Assembly (NCBI RefSeq): GCF_026000115.1 | Contig: NZ_AP026867.1 | Location: 527,501-591,500, forward strand | Length of the DNA: 64,000 bases | From: Aureispira anguillae | GTDB taxonomy: Bacteria > Bacteroidota > Bacteroidia > Chitinophagales > Saprospiraceae | Direction: 5' to 3' | Part shown: positions 26,236 through 35,418 of the stretch, one piece after another | Layout: every line of letters begins with the position of its first letter | Numbering within the stretch: the first letter of the stretch is position 1 | Position numbers and translations under genes: made by a program | The notes under the pieces: model-generated | What the model saw: the letters and a program-made list of their open reading frames with translations, nothing else | What the model was told of the DNA's origin: nothing | Database searches by the model: none

Positions 26236-26547
26236 ATCTAATTAAAATATGGATGCGTTTGTCCCAATTTAGTACGCTATGTAAAACGTAGTTTAGTGTT
26301 TTTACAATAGAGAGCTCGATCTGCTCGGTTTTTGTTGCTGTTGAGGCGGCTCAGAGCTTGATCGCCTTAGCTATCAGAGCGGGCACAGAACAAAAACAGC
26401 GAGCAAAAGGTATGCTTAAAAATATTGAAAAATTTATTACACAGTGTATTTAGTTAGGAGGTAGGTATTTAAGTTGATCTTTTCCAAAAATAAAAATTAA
26501 AAATGATTCTTGGGCAAGGATAGACAAGATCTTTTAGCGGTTGTTGC
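26236..26547. other. Intergenic region, 312 bp, with inverted repeat
   Basis: GCTCGGTTTTTGTTGCTGTT near 26319-26341 and ACAAAAACAGCGAGC near 26390-26404 form an imperfect inverted repeat about 85 bp long. Between them lies GATCGCCTTAGCTATC (26360-26375), sharing GCCTTAGCTAT with 22285-22295 and 40842-40852. It may be another interspersed element in the leader of the TPR membrane protein or downstream of cdd. No ORF is seen. Confidence 0.4.
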
Positions 26548-27030
26548 TTATAAGTAAGAAGCGTCAAATAATAAGGGAAGGACATCTTTTACACTTTGAA
26601 TGACATAGATGTCGCCCAAATCTCCTTGCAAGATAATGCGAATATCCGTTTGATGTCTTACTTCATTTTCATAAATCACTTGGCGACAAGAACCACAAGG
26701 AGGAACAGGTCGATCAATTTGCCCCTCTGCACTAATAATCGTAATGGCAACGGCTATAATTGGCGTATTAGGATATTGAGCGGCTGCCGAAAAAATGGCG
26801 TTTCGTTCGCCACACATGGTCACAGGGAAGGCTGCATTTTCTTGATTGCTACCAATAACAATGGCTCCATTATTCATTAGAACCGCTGCTCCAACTTTAA
26901 AATTTGAATAAGGGGCATAGGCTCCTTTGGCTGCTTCTTTGGCTCGCTTCAATAAATCGGCATCAATCGCATTTAGTTCTGATAATTGATTGGCAACTTC
27001 TATTGTTGATTGTAAGGTGATCTTTTTCAT
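26548..27030 (-). CDS. cdd: Cytidine deaminase
   Basis: A 160-aa homotetrameric-type enzyme. It hydrolyses cytidine or deoxycytidine to uridine or deoxyuridine in pyrimidine salvage, in the cytoplasm. The zinc site is complete: Cys73 and catalytic Glu75 in MCGERNAIFSAA, then Cys112 and Cys115 in PPCGSCRQVIYE. The N-terminal substrate region AYAPYSNFKVGAAVLMNNG and SNQENAAFP are also standard. The length is slightly longer than the usual 130-140 residues because of an N-terminal helix. It is monocistronic and divergent from the saccharopine dehydrogenase-family gene. Confidence 0.97.
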   Translation of the reverse strand: MKKITLQSTIEVANQLSELNAIDADLLKRAKEAAKGAYAPYSNFKVGAAVLMNNGAIVIGSNQENAAFPVTMCGERNAIFSAAAQYPNTPIIAVAITIISAEGQIDRPVPPCGSCRQVIYENEVRHQTDIRIILQGDLGDIYVIQSVKDVLPLLFDASYL

Positions 27031-27257
27031 ACTAATTCTTTCGTTTCTTAGAATATTATAAATGAATTGTAAAATATCCTTTGGGGAATTATGGTTTTTT
27101 TGATAGGAAAACTACATTTGCTATAGTTATGATCCTGAAAATAAAATTTTAATTTTTTAACGGTTACTTGGTCAACTTTTTAGGTTGAATTCTTAACGAA
27201 TTTGTTAAAGAAAGAGCTTATAAACTTACAAAAGTTTATATTAAAAACAGTATAAAA

Positions 27258-28637
27258 ATGAAGAAGATATTGATTATTGGAGCAGGTCGCTCCGCTACCT
27301 CTCTTATTCAGTACATGTTGACACATGCAGAGACTTATGATTGGCAAATTACAGTTGCGGATGTATCTTTAGATTTGGCCAACGAAAAAATTGCAGGAAA
27401 TGCTCGTGGAAATGCTGTTAGTTTTAATGCCTTAGATGCTGAAGAACGCTTGCCTTATTTGGAACAAGCCGATTTTGTAGTATCTATGTTACCTGCACAC
27501 TTGCACATTCATGTCGCAAAAGATTGTTTGCGTTTGGGCAAGGATTTGGCAACGGCTTCTTATGTTTCGGCAGAATTAAAAGAATTAGATGAGGAAGTAA
27601 AAGCAAAAGGGCTTGTCTTTTTAAATGAAATCGGACTGGATCCTGGTATCGATCATATGTCTGCTATGCAAATGATTAATGGTATTCGTGCCAAAGGGGG
27701 AAAAATTAGCGCTTTTTATTCTTATACTGGTGGCTTAGTGGCGCCTGAAAGTGATACCAACCCTTGGCATTACAAATTCTCTTGGAATCCTCGAAATGTA
27801 GTATTGGCTGGACAAGGTGTTTCTCAATATTTGTACGAACATCGTTATCGCCATACACCTTATCACAGGTTGTTTAGCAAATCAGATTTGGTTTATATTC
27901 CAACAATGGGCTGGTACGATGCTTATCCCAATAGAACTTCGTTAAAATATAAAGGATCGTATGGTTTGGACGATATTCCAACCATCATGAGAGGAACTTT
28001 GCGTCATAAAGGCTTCTGTAAGGCTTGGGATTTGTTGGTGCGTTTAGGATTGACAGACGATACCTATAAAATGGACTATGCGGATGATTTGACTTATAGA
28101 CAATGGGTGAGAAGTTATTTGCCTCCTAATTTGGAGCGTATTGGGCATGGTACTTTAAGAGCACAGTTGGCTAGTTTATTTAACTTGAACTTGGCAGATG
28201 AGGCCTTAGATAAGTTAGAATGGTTGGGCTTGTTCTCAGACGAAAAAATACCTTTGCAAGAAGCTACTTCTGCTCAAATCCTACAGGAGTTATTGGAAAG
28301 AAAATGGGTGTTGGAGCCAGAAGACAAAGATATGATTTTGATGCAGCATGAGGTAGAGTATGAGCTGGATAACCAAAAGAAAAGACATTTGTCAACCCTT
28401 GTTTTGTATGGCGAGGATAGTTCTAATACCGCAATGGCTAGATTGGTTGGATTACCTTTAGCAATTGGGGTCAAAAATATTCTATTGGGAAATATTACGT
28501 CTAAGGGAGTTTTGATTCCGATTACTCCAGAAATTTATGAGCCTGTTATGGAAGAATTGGCAAGCTTGGGCGTTGGGTTTAACTCCATGGATATTGATTT
28601 GGAGTCGTTTAACGAGTATTTTTCAGAAGAAATGTAA
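27258..28637 (+). CDS. Saccharopine dehydrogenase-family protein (saccharopine reductase type)
   Basis: A 459-aa protein with an N-terminal Rossmann fold (KKILIIGAGRSATSLIQYM) and the acidic NAD(P) pocket residue in ITVADVS. VVSMLPAHLHIHVAKDCLRL and LNEIGLDPGIDHMSAMQMIN are signatures of the Lys9-type saccharopine dehydrogenase (L-glutamate forming). The insertion GGLVAPESDTNPWHYKFSW is the substrate domain, and the C-terminal part returns to a Rossmann strand. The reaction in lysine metabolism links saccharopine with aminoadipate semialdehyde and glutamate. No other lysine-catabolism gene is next to it, so direction and exact substrate are unconfirmed. It stands alone, divergent from cdd. 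Confidence 0.85.
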   Translation: MKKILIIGAGRSATSLIQYMLTHAETYDWQITVADVSLDLANEKIAGNARGNAVSFNALDAEERLPYLEQADFVVSMLPAHLHIHVAKDCLRLGKDLATASYVSAELKELDEEVKAKGLVFLNEIGLDPGIDHMSAMQMINGIRAKGGKISAFYSYTGGLVAPESDTNPWHYKFSWNPRNVVLAGQGVSQYLYEHRYRHTPYHRLFSKSDLVYIPTMGWYDAYPNRTSLKYKGSYGLDDIPTIMRGTLRHKGFCKAWDLLVRLGLTDDTYKMDYADDLTYRQWVRSYLPPNLERIGHGTLRAQLASLFNLNLADEALDKLEWLGLFSDEKIPLQEATSAQILQELLERKWVLEPEDKDMILMQHEVEYELDNQKKRHLSTLVLYGEDSSNTAMARLVGLPLAIGVKNILLGNITSKGVLIPITPEIYEPVMEELASLGVGFNSMDIDLESFNEYFSEEM

Positions 28638-28852
28638 GGTTGCCATTTATTAAAGTATACTCAAAAGAAAGAACAGAACGGAGGAAGTACTTTCGGTTTT
28701 ATTTTTATTTTTGAGCAACAAATAGTTAATGGAACTTGTTATAGCGATTATTACCAGATTAAAACAACTTTTTTATCCTGAAAAAGAATTTTGTGGTTAA
28801 TTATTGTTTTTAGAAAAAACAAATTGATCAGAAAACGTAAAAAAATAAGAAC

Positions 28853-30061
28853 ATGAAAGAGGCATATATTGTAGATGGTATACGTACTGCCATTGGAAAT
28901 TTTTGTGGAACATTAGCGCCTATTCGCACCGATGATTTAGGGGCTTTGGTCATTAAAGAATTGGTCAACAGAAATCCTAATATTCCCTTAGAAGCTTATG
29001 ATGATGTTATTATGGGCTGTGCCAATCAGGCAGGGGAGGATAATCGAAATGTGGCGAGAATGTGCTCTTTATTGGCTGGTTTGCCTTGGTCTGTTCCTGG
29101 CGAAACCGTCAATCGGTTGTGCTCTTCTGGAATGTCTGCTATTATTCATGCCAATAGAGCGATCAAAGCTGGAGATGGAGATTTGTTTATTTCTGGTGGG
29201 GTAGAACACATGACTCGTGGACCTTGGGTTATTTCTAAGGTATCAAAACCTTATGGTAGAGATGCTAAAATGCACGATTCTAGTTTTGGTTGGCGTTTTG
29301 TAAATCCCAAAATGGACGAATTGTACGGAACGGATGGCATGGGAGTGACTGCTGAAAACTTAGCAGAAATGTACGACATCAATAGAGCCGATCAAGATCA
29401 ATTTGCTTATTGGTCGCAAATGAAAGCCGCTAAAGCGCAAGCGAGTGGGCGTTTAGCCGAAGAAATTGTAGCAGTTTCTATCCCTCAACGCAAAAAAGAC
29501 CCGATTATCTTTGACCAAGATGAATTCATCAAACCAAATTCTTCTTTAGAAGTTTTGGGCAAATTGCGCACTGCTTTTAAGAAGCAAGGAGGAACGGTAA
29601 CGGCTGGTAATGCTTCAGGGTTAAATGATGGTGCTGCGGCAACTATTATTGCTTCAGAGACAGCCATTCAACAATACAACTTAAAACCTTTGGCAAGAAT
29701 TGTTTCTTCGGCAGTGGTTGGAGTAGAGCCTCGTATTATGGGAATTGGTCCTGTTAAAGCTTCTCAAAAAGCCTTAGAAAAAGCAGGCTTGACCTTGGAT
29801 GATATGGGAGTAATTGAATTAAATGAAGCCTTTGCTGCTCAAAGTTTAGCTTGTACCCGTGCCTTGGGCTTGGCTGATGATGACGAGCGAATTAATCCCA
29901 ATGGTGGAGCGATTGCAATTGGGCATCCTCTAGGGGTTACAGGCACTCGAATTATGCACTCTGCGGCTTTAGAATTGCAAAAAACAGGCAAGCAATATGC
30001 CTTAGTGACCATGTGTATTGGTGTAGGGCAAGGCTATGCAACCATTTTGGAGAAAGCTTAA
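28853..30061 (+). CDS. Acetyl-CoA C-acyltransferase, 3-oxoadipyl-CoA thiolase type
   Basis: A 402-aa thiolase. The nucleophile Cys90 lies in VNRLCSSGM, His358 in AIAIGHPLG, and the second catalytic Cys388 in MCIGVGQG. The N-terminus (KEAYIVDGIRTAIG), CANQAGEDNRNVARM, GWRFVNPKM and HINPNGG-like region match PaaJ/PcaF thiolases, which cleave 3-oxoadipyl-CoA (and 2,3-didehydroadipyl-CoA ring products) to succinyl-CoA and acetyl-CoA. paaZ lies 0.9 kb downstream on the same strand, which supports a phenylacetate role. I leave the gene symbol empty because PaaJ and PcaF cannot be told apart here. Confidence 0.92.
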   Translation: MKEAYIVDGIRTAIGNFCGTLAPIRTDDLGALVIKELVNRNPNIPLEAYDDVIMGCANQAGEDNRNVARMCSLLAGLPWSVPGETVNRLCSSGMSAIIHANRAIKAGDGDLFISGGVEHMTRGPWVISKVSKPYGRDAKMHDSSFGWRFVNPKMDELYGTDGMGVTAENLAEMYDINRADQDQFAYWSQMKAAKAQASGRLAEEIVAVSIPQRKKDPIIFDQDEFIKPNSSLEVLGKLRTAFKKQGGTVTAGNASGLNDGAAATIIASETAIQQYNLKPLARIVSSAVVGVEPRIMGIGPVKASQKALEKAGLTLDDMGVIELNEAFAAQSLACTRALGLADDDERINPNGGAIAIGHPLGVTGTRIMHSAALELQKTGKQYALVTMCIGVGQGYATILEKA

Positions 30062-30206
30062 ATCTATTTTGGCAAGAATTATGTGTTTTGGTGGTAGTAG
30101 ATTCTTGAATCGACAGTTGTATAAATCGATGCGTAGTCAACTCTTTTGAGGGAGACATCAAGAATTGGCATTATACTAAATAAACCAAATACTAAATACA
30201 TTGTAG

Positions 30207-30737
30207 ATGAAATATCTAATAATAGTTGTTTTGATTGGAGCTTTGTCCATCAATTTACAGGCGCAAGATTGCCTTTATGAAATAGATCAAGTAGATCCAT
30301 TTAATGAGGAGGTAGAGCAGCTAACCGAAGCCGTTGTCATCGCTAAAAAAGTGAAACGAGAAGGCGCTTTGCCACTGCGAAAAGTAATGGCTCAATGGCG
30401 TAGGATTGGCGCACAGCAATACTTAGTTTTAAAGTTTCCTGTTACCATGATTATGTCGCCAACATTTACCGACAAAAGCAGTGATAGTGAGCTGATTTTA
30501 TTGTTAGAAAATAAGCAAAAGGTAATTTTACCCTTGGCAGACTTGATGCGAAATGTAGAAGACAAGGTAGAATTTCGTTATGCAACCGATTTTGTATTGA
30601 TGGAAGAGGATATTGTTTTACTTCAAAAATATCCAATCACTGCTATTAGGGTTGGAATGAAAAACAATACTTTTGACGTTCATTTAGAACAGGGAGCAGC
30701 TGAAACATTAATGGAAACACTGGAATGTATAAAGTAA
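30207..30737 (+). CDS. Secreted protein of unknown function
   Basis: A 176-aa protein with signal peptide (MKYLIIVVLIGALSINLQAQ). The mature part has FNEEVEQLTEAVVIAKKVKR, YLVLKFPVTMIMSPTFTDKS and LLLENKQKVILPLADLMR, suggesting a small alpha/beta domain. No motif or known family is recognised. It lies between the thiolase and paaZ, with 145 bp before and a terminator-like hairpin after, so the placement in the phenylacetate region may be accidental. Confidence 0.7.
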   Translation: MKYLIIVVLIGALSINLQAQDCLYEIDQVDPFNEEVEQLTEAVVIAKKVKREGALPLRKVMAQWRRIGAQQYLVLKFPVTMIMSPTFTDKSSDSELILLLENKQKVILPLADLMRNVEDKVEFRYATDFVLMEEDIVLLQKYPITAIRVGMKNNTFDVHLEQGAAETLMETLECIK

Positions 30738-30759
30738 CCAAAAAACATAAATTAAAAGG

Positions 30760-30790
30760 GCAGATACTTATTGAGGGTATCTGCTTTTTT
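30760..30790 (+). terminator. Intrinsic terminator
   Basis: GCAGATAC (30760-30767) pairs with GTATCTGC (30777-30784), followed by a run of six or seven T residues. It lies 23 nt after the 30207-30737 gene. Confidence 0.75.
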
Positions 30791-30965
30791 TATATGCTGG
30801 TAGCGGCATAGATTTTAGAATACTTAGCGAATTAATTTTGCCTTTACCAATATACTTTATTTCTTTGTAGTGCTTTTGAGTTGGGTAGAACCTATTTGGG
30901 GACAAAACCTCAATCTATCAATATCGCTTAAGCGCACAGAACTTACCATTTAAAACAAACGTATT

Positions 30966-33041
30966 ATGGCTAATAAATTAGACAACTATATTTTGGGGCA
31001 ATGGACCCCTCATGATGGAGCTGGAATTACACAATACAATGCTGTTACTGGAGATGTTTTGTCTACGGTAAATGGTGATGGAATGGATTTCGCTTCTATA
31101 TTGGATTATGGACGGAAAGTAGGGAATAAGAATTTGAGAACCATGACCTTTTTGCAGCGAGGATTAATGCTTAAAAAACTAGCGTTATTTCTCCATAAGA
31201 ACCGCAAAAAATATTACCCTATTAGCTACTTGTCAGGAGCAACTAAAACAGACAGTTGGATTGATATTGATGGTGGAATAGGAACCTTGTTTGCCTATGC
31301 AAGTTTGCGCAAGAAGTTTTCAGATCAACCTTATTACGTAGATGGAGAAATGGTGGGGTTGTCAAAAGAAGGCACTTTTGTAGGGCATCATATTATGGTA
31401 CCCAAAGCAGGGGTTGCTGTACACATTAATGCATTTAATTTTCCAATTTGGGGGATGTTAGAAAAGCTGGCTGTTAATCTATTAGCAGGAATGCCTGCTG
31501 TGGTAAAGCCTGCGGAACAAACTTCTTATCTGACCCAAGCAATGGTTAAGGACATTATTGCTTCAGGAATTTTGCCAGAGGGAGCCTTGCAATTGGTTTG
31601 TGGTTCTGGAATTGGAATTTTAGATACGGTTAATGCACAAGATGTGGTCACCTTTACAGGGTCAGCGCATACTGGGCGGATGCTAAAAGGCTTGCCACAT
31701 ATCATTAATGAGGCGGTTACTTTTAATATGGAAGCAGATTCATTGAACTGTTCTATCTTAGGCCCTGATGCCACTCCTGATACAGAAGAATTTAAGTTGT
31801 TTATCAAAGAGGTACATCGTGAAATGACGGTTAAAACAGGGCAAAAATGTACGGCAATTCGTCGTATTATTGTACCTGAAAACCTAGTAGAAGAAGTACA
31901 GTTTGCCTTGAGTGCTAGATTGCAAAAAACAACCATTGGTGACCCTCAGGTAGAAGGAGTTCGCATGGGATCTTTGGCCAGTCATGAGCAATTGAATGAA
32001 GTCCTTAAATCTGCTCAATTATTATCAGAAGAGAATGAATTGGTTTATGGTAGCTTCGAGCGTGATTTTGAAGTGATTGGAGCTGATGTAAACAAAGGAG
32101 CATTCTTAGCACCAATGTTGTTCTTAAATGATAGCCCATTCCAAAAACAGCAAGTACATAGCATAGAGGCATTTGGTCCAATTAGCACAATTATGCCTTA
32201 CAAAGGGATTGAAGAGGCAATAGAATTGGCAAATATGGGGAAAGGTTCTTTGGTAAGTTCGATTACTACCTATGACGATGCTATTGCTAGACAATATGTA
32301 TTAGGAGCAGCAACGCATCATGGTAGAATTTTGGTCTTGAACCGAGAATCTGCTGCCGAAAGTACAGGGCATGGTTCTCCTATGCCTCTGATGTCACATG
32401 GAGGTCCTGGACGTGCTGGTGGTGGCGAAGAAATGGGTGGCTTGCGTGGTGTAAAACATTATTTGCAGCGTACTGCGCTTCAAGGAACACCAACTACTTT
32501 GACGCACCTAACAGGAGTATACCAATATGGAGCTAAAGGAATCGATCACCCCGTGCATCCTTTCCGCAAACATTTTGAAGAATTAAAAGTAGGAGAACAG
32601 TGGATTACTGCAAAACATACTGTTACGGTTGCTGATATTGTCAACTTTGCCAATGTTAGTGGTGATCATTTCTATGCGCATACAGACGAAACGGCTTTGG
32701 ATGGGACTATTTTTGAAGGGCGTGTGGCGCATGGATACTGGGTATTGGCAAAGGCAGCAGGTTTGTTTGTAGAGGCTAAAAAAGGACCTGTTTTATTAAA
32801 TTATGGTTTGGATGAATGTCGTTTTACAAAACCTGTTTATCCAGGAATGACCATTGGCGTTAAGTTTACCGTTAAGGAAAAAGTAGATCAAGAAAAGAAA
32901 AGCGAAGACGATATTGCAAAGGGAATCGTTAAGTTTATGGTAGATGTTTATGATGAAACAGGAGAAACCTGTGCCTTGGCAACCATCTTAACCATGGTTA
33001 GAAAATTAGACCAAGATGGCGAAGTAATCGCTGTTGATTAA
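30966..33041 (+). CDS. paaZ: PaaZ: bifunctional oxepin-CoA hydrolase / 3-oxo-5,6-dehydrosuberyl-CoA semialdehyde dehydrogenase
   Basis: A 691-aa fusion of full family length. Residues 1 to about 520 form an aldehyde dehydrogenase: FPIWGMLEKLAVNLLAGMPA, VTFTGSAHTGRML, catalytic Glu in FNMEADSLN, and Cys in KTGQKCTAIRRI. Residues about 530-690 form a MaoC-like hot-dog hydratase, with the Asp/His pair in NVSGDHFYAHTDE and GRVAHGYWVLAKAAG. In aerobic phenylacetate breakdown this protein opens the oxepin-CoA ring and oxidises the resulting aldehyde. The ring epoxidase genes (paaABCDE) are not in this window. A hairpin follows 22 nt after the stop. Confidence 0.95.
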   Translation: MANKLDNYILGQWTPHDGAGITQYNAVTGDVLSTVNGDGMDFASILDYGRKVGNKNLRTMTFLQRGLMLKKLALFLHKNRKKYYPISYLSGATKTDSWIDIDGGIGTLFAYASLRKKFSDQPYYVDGEMVGLSKEGTFVGHHIMVPKAGVAVHINAFNFPIWGMLEKLAVNLLAGMPAVVKPAEQTSYLTQAMVKDIIASGILPEGALQLVCGSGIGILDTVNAQDVVTFTGSAHTGRMLKGLPHIINEAVTFNMEADSLNCSILGPDATPDTEEFKLFIKEVHREMTVKTGQKCTAIRRIIVPENLVEEVQFALSARLQKTTIGDPQVEGVRMGSLASHEQLNEVLKSAQLLSEENELVYGSFERDFEVIGADVNKGAFLAPMLFLNDSPFQKQQVHSIEAFGPISTIMPYKGIEEAIELANMGKGSLVSSITTYDDAIARQYVLGAATHHGRILVLNRESAAESTGHGSPMPLMSHGGPGRAGGGEEMGGLRGVKHYLQRTALQGTPTTLTHLTGVYQYGAKGIDHPVHPFRKHFEELKVGEQWITAKHTVTVADIVNFANVSGDHFYAHTDETALDGTIFEGRVAHGYWVLAKAAGLFVEAKKGPVLLNYGLDECRFTKPVYPGMTIGVKFTVKEKVDQEKKSEDDIAKGIVKFMVDVYDETGETCALATILTMVRKLDQDGEVIAVD

Positions 33042-33063
33042 TATAATTTGTACTAAAGAATTG

Positions 33064-33106
33064 GAATAGGCACGGGAGTTTTTTGTGATTACTTACGTGC
33101 TTATTC
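33064..33106 (+). terminator. Stem-loop after paaZ
   Basis: GAATAGGCACG (33064-33074) pairs with CGTGCTTATTC (33096-33106) with one wobble pair and a 21-nt loop containing TTTTTT. It is probably a terminator. Confidence 0.55.
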
Positions 33107-33220
33107 TCTTTCCTTCATCAATAATCCGAACCCAACTAGCTGACTTATCTCTAATGCAGTGAACTACTTACTTAAGTAGCTTGGTGGGGTAGATTAAACA
33201 ACCACTAGATTAATTTTTTC

Positions 33221-34303
33221 ATGAAGATAGACTATCAAGCACGAGTTTACGGCTTAGATGTTTTTAGAGCGATTGCTATTTTAATCGTAGTAATGGCACA
33301 TGGGAGACTTATTGCAGGTGATATGTTTGAATTCATGCCTTTTATCCCTTGGGTAGATGGCGTTGAACTCTTTTTTGTATTGAGTGGTTTTTTGATTGGT
33401 TCTATCCTTATTAAAACGATGCACAGGGAAGATGGTTTGTCACGGTCGTCTTTGTTTAATTTTTGGAAACGGCGGTGGTTTAGAACCTTACCCAACTATT
33501 ACCTCATTCTTATTAGTAATGTGTTACTTGTTTATTTTGGAATTTTGGATGGAGACCTGAGCGAGGTTAATTATAAATTCTTTTTATTTATACATAACTT
33601 CATGGATGCTTCTTTCAATTTTTATTGGGAAAGCTGGAGTTTGTCGATAGAGGAACATCTTTATTTATGGTTACCCATCTCCATGCTTATTATAGGACGT
33701 TTTTTGCCCGTTAAGCATACCTTTTTGATCGTTACCTTATTATTTATCCTACTTCCTTTATGTTATAGGATGAGTATTGCGAATGCTTCGGTCACCAGTT
33801 ATCATGCTTGGGATATTATGTTCAGAAAAGCGGTCATAACTCGATTGGATGCTATTGCTTATGGGGTATTGGCTGCTTATGTAAAGTTCTTTTATCCTTC
33901 TTTTTGGCAGAGCAGCAGAAATAAGTTTTTTGTATTGGGAATAATTGTCTCTATGATCGTTATTTACATACCTAGAGTCTATGAACATTTTTATACACAA
34001 ACATTTTCGTTTAGTGTTGTTTCTATAGCCGCAATGTTTTTATTGCCCAAAGCAGATAGCATAAAATCATTTAAAAACAATACCATTGGTCAAGCGGTTA
34101 CTTATATTAGTGTCATTTCATATTCTATGTATTTGGTTAATCTGAGTATTGTGATTCAATTATTATCCAAGTACTTAGAACCACAATCTGTAGAGATGTT
34201 AGCCCTTCGGTATATTTTATATTGGGTCATAACTATTGTTATTTCGGCTATAATTTATAAGTTTTATGAAAGACCTTTTTTAAATTTGCGAGATAAATTT
34301 TAA
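33221..34303 (+). CDS. Acyltransferase 3 (OafA/YrhL-like) membrane protein
   Basis: A 360-aa inner-membrane protein with about 10 predicted helices. The family signatures are present: RVYGLDVFRAIAILIVVMAHG with the catalytic His, ELFFVLSGFLIGSIL, FWKRRWFRTLPNYYLIL, and WSLSIEEHLYLWLP. These enzymes acetylate or succinylate sugars of surface polysaccharide and lipid using cytoplasmic acyl-CoA. The acceptor is unknown. It lies between paaZ and the enoyl-CoA hydratase on the same strand but has no obvious tie to them. Confidence 0.9.
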   Translation: MKIDYQARVYGLDVFRAIAILIVVMAHGRLIAGDMFEFMPFIPWVDGVELFFVLSGFLIGSILIKTMHREDGLSRSSLFNFWKRRWFRTLPNYYLILISNVLLVYFGILDGDLSEVNYKFFLFIHNFMDASFNFYWESWSLSIEEHLYLWLPISMLIIGRFLPVKHTFLIVTLLFILLPLCYRMSIANASVTSYHAWDIMFRKAVITRLDAIAYGVLAAYVKFFYPSFWQSSRNKFFVLGIIVSMIVIYIPRVYEHFYTQTFSFSVVSIAAMFLLPKADSIKSFKNNTIGQAVTYISVISYSMYLVNLSIVIQLLSKYLEPQSVEMLALRYILYWVITIVISAIIYKFYERPFLNLRDKF

Positions 34304-34443
34304 AATCAAGTAGATAGGCAAAAGTTATTAGCTGCACTAATTTTTAGTTCTTAAACAACTTTTTTAGCCAATTAATTGTCCTTCTACTGACTTTACAACA
34401 CAGTGTAATTAGATCGATTACCCTTTAATAATCATATAAAACA

Positions 34444-35217
34444 ATGGAAAATAAAACAGAGCAAGGAACCGTTACGGTTGATATTGAAAACAAAATTGCA
34501 ACCATAGAGTTTTTTCATCCATCGCACAATTCTTTGCCAGGCAAATTGTTGGCAAAATTGGCAAATACCATTACAGAAGTTGGGCAAAATGATGAAGTAG
34601 TGGTTATCATTCTAAAAAGTGCTGGCGAGCGTACGTTCTGTGCAGGAGCGAGCTTTGATGAGCTGATTTCTATCAAAGATTTAGAAACGGGACATCAATT
34701 TTTTATGGGCTTTGCCAATGTAATTAATGCTTGTCGCAAGTGTCCTAAGGTTATTATTGGACGAGTACAAGGCAAAGCTGTAGGTGGTGGTGTAGGAATT
34801 GCTTCAGCAGTAGATTACTGCTATGCTACTCGTTATGCTGCGGTCAAATTGAGCGAATTGGCAATTGGTATTGGCCCCTTTGTTGTAGGACCTGCTGTTG
34901 AACGCAAGGTAGGAACTTCTGCTTTTTCTCAAATGGCAATTAATGCAACGGCTTGGTATTCGCCAGATTGGGCACAACAAAAAGGTTTGTTTGCAGATGT
35001 TGCTGAAACAGCTGAAGAAATGGACACCAAAATTATGTTGTTGGCAACTACTTTGGCAAAATCAAATCCTGAAGCACAAACCTTACTAAAGAAGGTCTTT
35101 TGGGAAGGGACAGAGCATTGGGACACCTTATTGGCAGAACGTGCTTCTATGAGTGGAAAACTAGTACTTTCTGATTTTACGGTCAAAGCAATTAACTCGT
35201 TTAAAGCAAAGGCTTAA
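34444..35217 (+). CDS. Enoyl-CoA hydratase/isomerase family protein
   Basis: A 257-aa crotonase-fold protein. The oxyanion-hole segments are GERTFCAGASFDEL and GRVQGKAVGGGVGIASAVDYC. A Glu at the usual catalytic position is in KLSELAIGIGPFVVGPAVE. The fold normally hydrates or isomerises 2-enoyl-CoA. Because it follows paaZ and a PaaJ-type thiolase on the same strand, it could serve as PaaF or PaaG in phenylacetate breakdown, but the sequence alone does not tell them apart from generic beta-oxidation enzymes. A strong terminator follows. Confidence 0.85.
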   Translation: MENKTEQGTVTVDIENKIATIEFFHPSHNSLPGKLLAKLANTITEVGQNDEVVVIILKSAGERTFCAGASFDELISIKDLETGHQFFMGFANVINACRKCPKVIIGRVQGKAVGGGVGIASAVDYCYATRYAAVKLSELAIGIGPFVVGPAVERKVGTSAFSQMAINATAWYSPDWAQQKGLFADVAETAEEMDTKIMLLATTLAKSNPEAQTLLKKVFWEGTEHWDTLLAERASMSGKLVLSDFTVKAINSFKAKA

Positions 35218-35248
35218 TATACTGTAACAAAAGTTATTCTTCTTTTGT

Positions 35249-35287
35249 AAAAGCTGCCTCACTTGATCTTCAAGTGGGGCAGCTTTT
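35249..35287 (+). terminator. Intrinsic terminator after enoyl-CoA hydratase
   Basis: A 17-bp stem with one wobble pair joins AAAAGCTGCCTCACTTG (35249-35265) to CAAGTGGGGCAGCTTTT (35271-35287), loop 5 nt, followed by more T residues. Confidence 0.88.
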
Positions 35288-35315
35288 TTATAAAAACTAT
35301 CTCATAAGCATGAGC

Positions 35316-35418
35316 CAAACGAACAAGCGGCTTGGTGCATAAACGTAGTGCACGAACAGCTTGGTACTGTGTGCCAACTGTGATCCCGATCAAGCGTAAA
35401 GCTCGCACTAGTAATAAG
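35316..35418. repeat. Interspersed GC-richer repeat, copy 1
   Basis: The first 45 bp (35316-35360, starting CAAACGAACAAGCGGCTT) align to 62955-62997 with mostly transition differences. The last 23 bp (35396-35418, GTAAAGCTCGCACTAG...) align to 63066-63084. The middle parts differ in sequence and length. It is GC-richer than its surroundings and does not encode a protein. Confidence 0.6.

Noticed and set aside
28758-28777. TTAAAACAACTTTTTTATCC, similar to 34351-34370
   Set aside because: The two match closely and recall the mobile-element end, but the A/T-rich composition makes chance likely and no partner inverted repeat is visible at either site.
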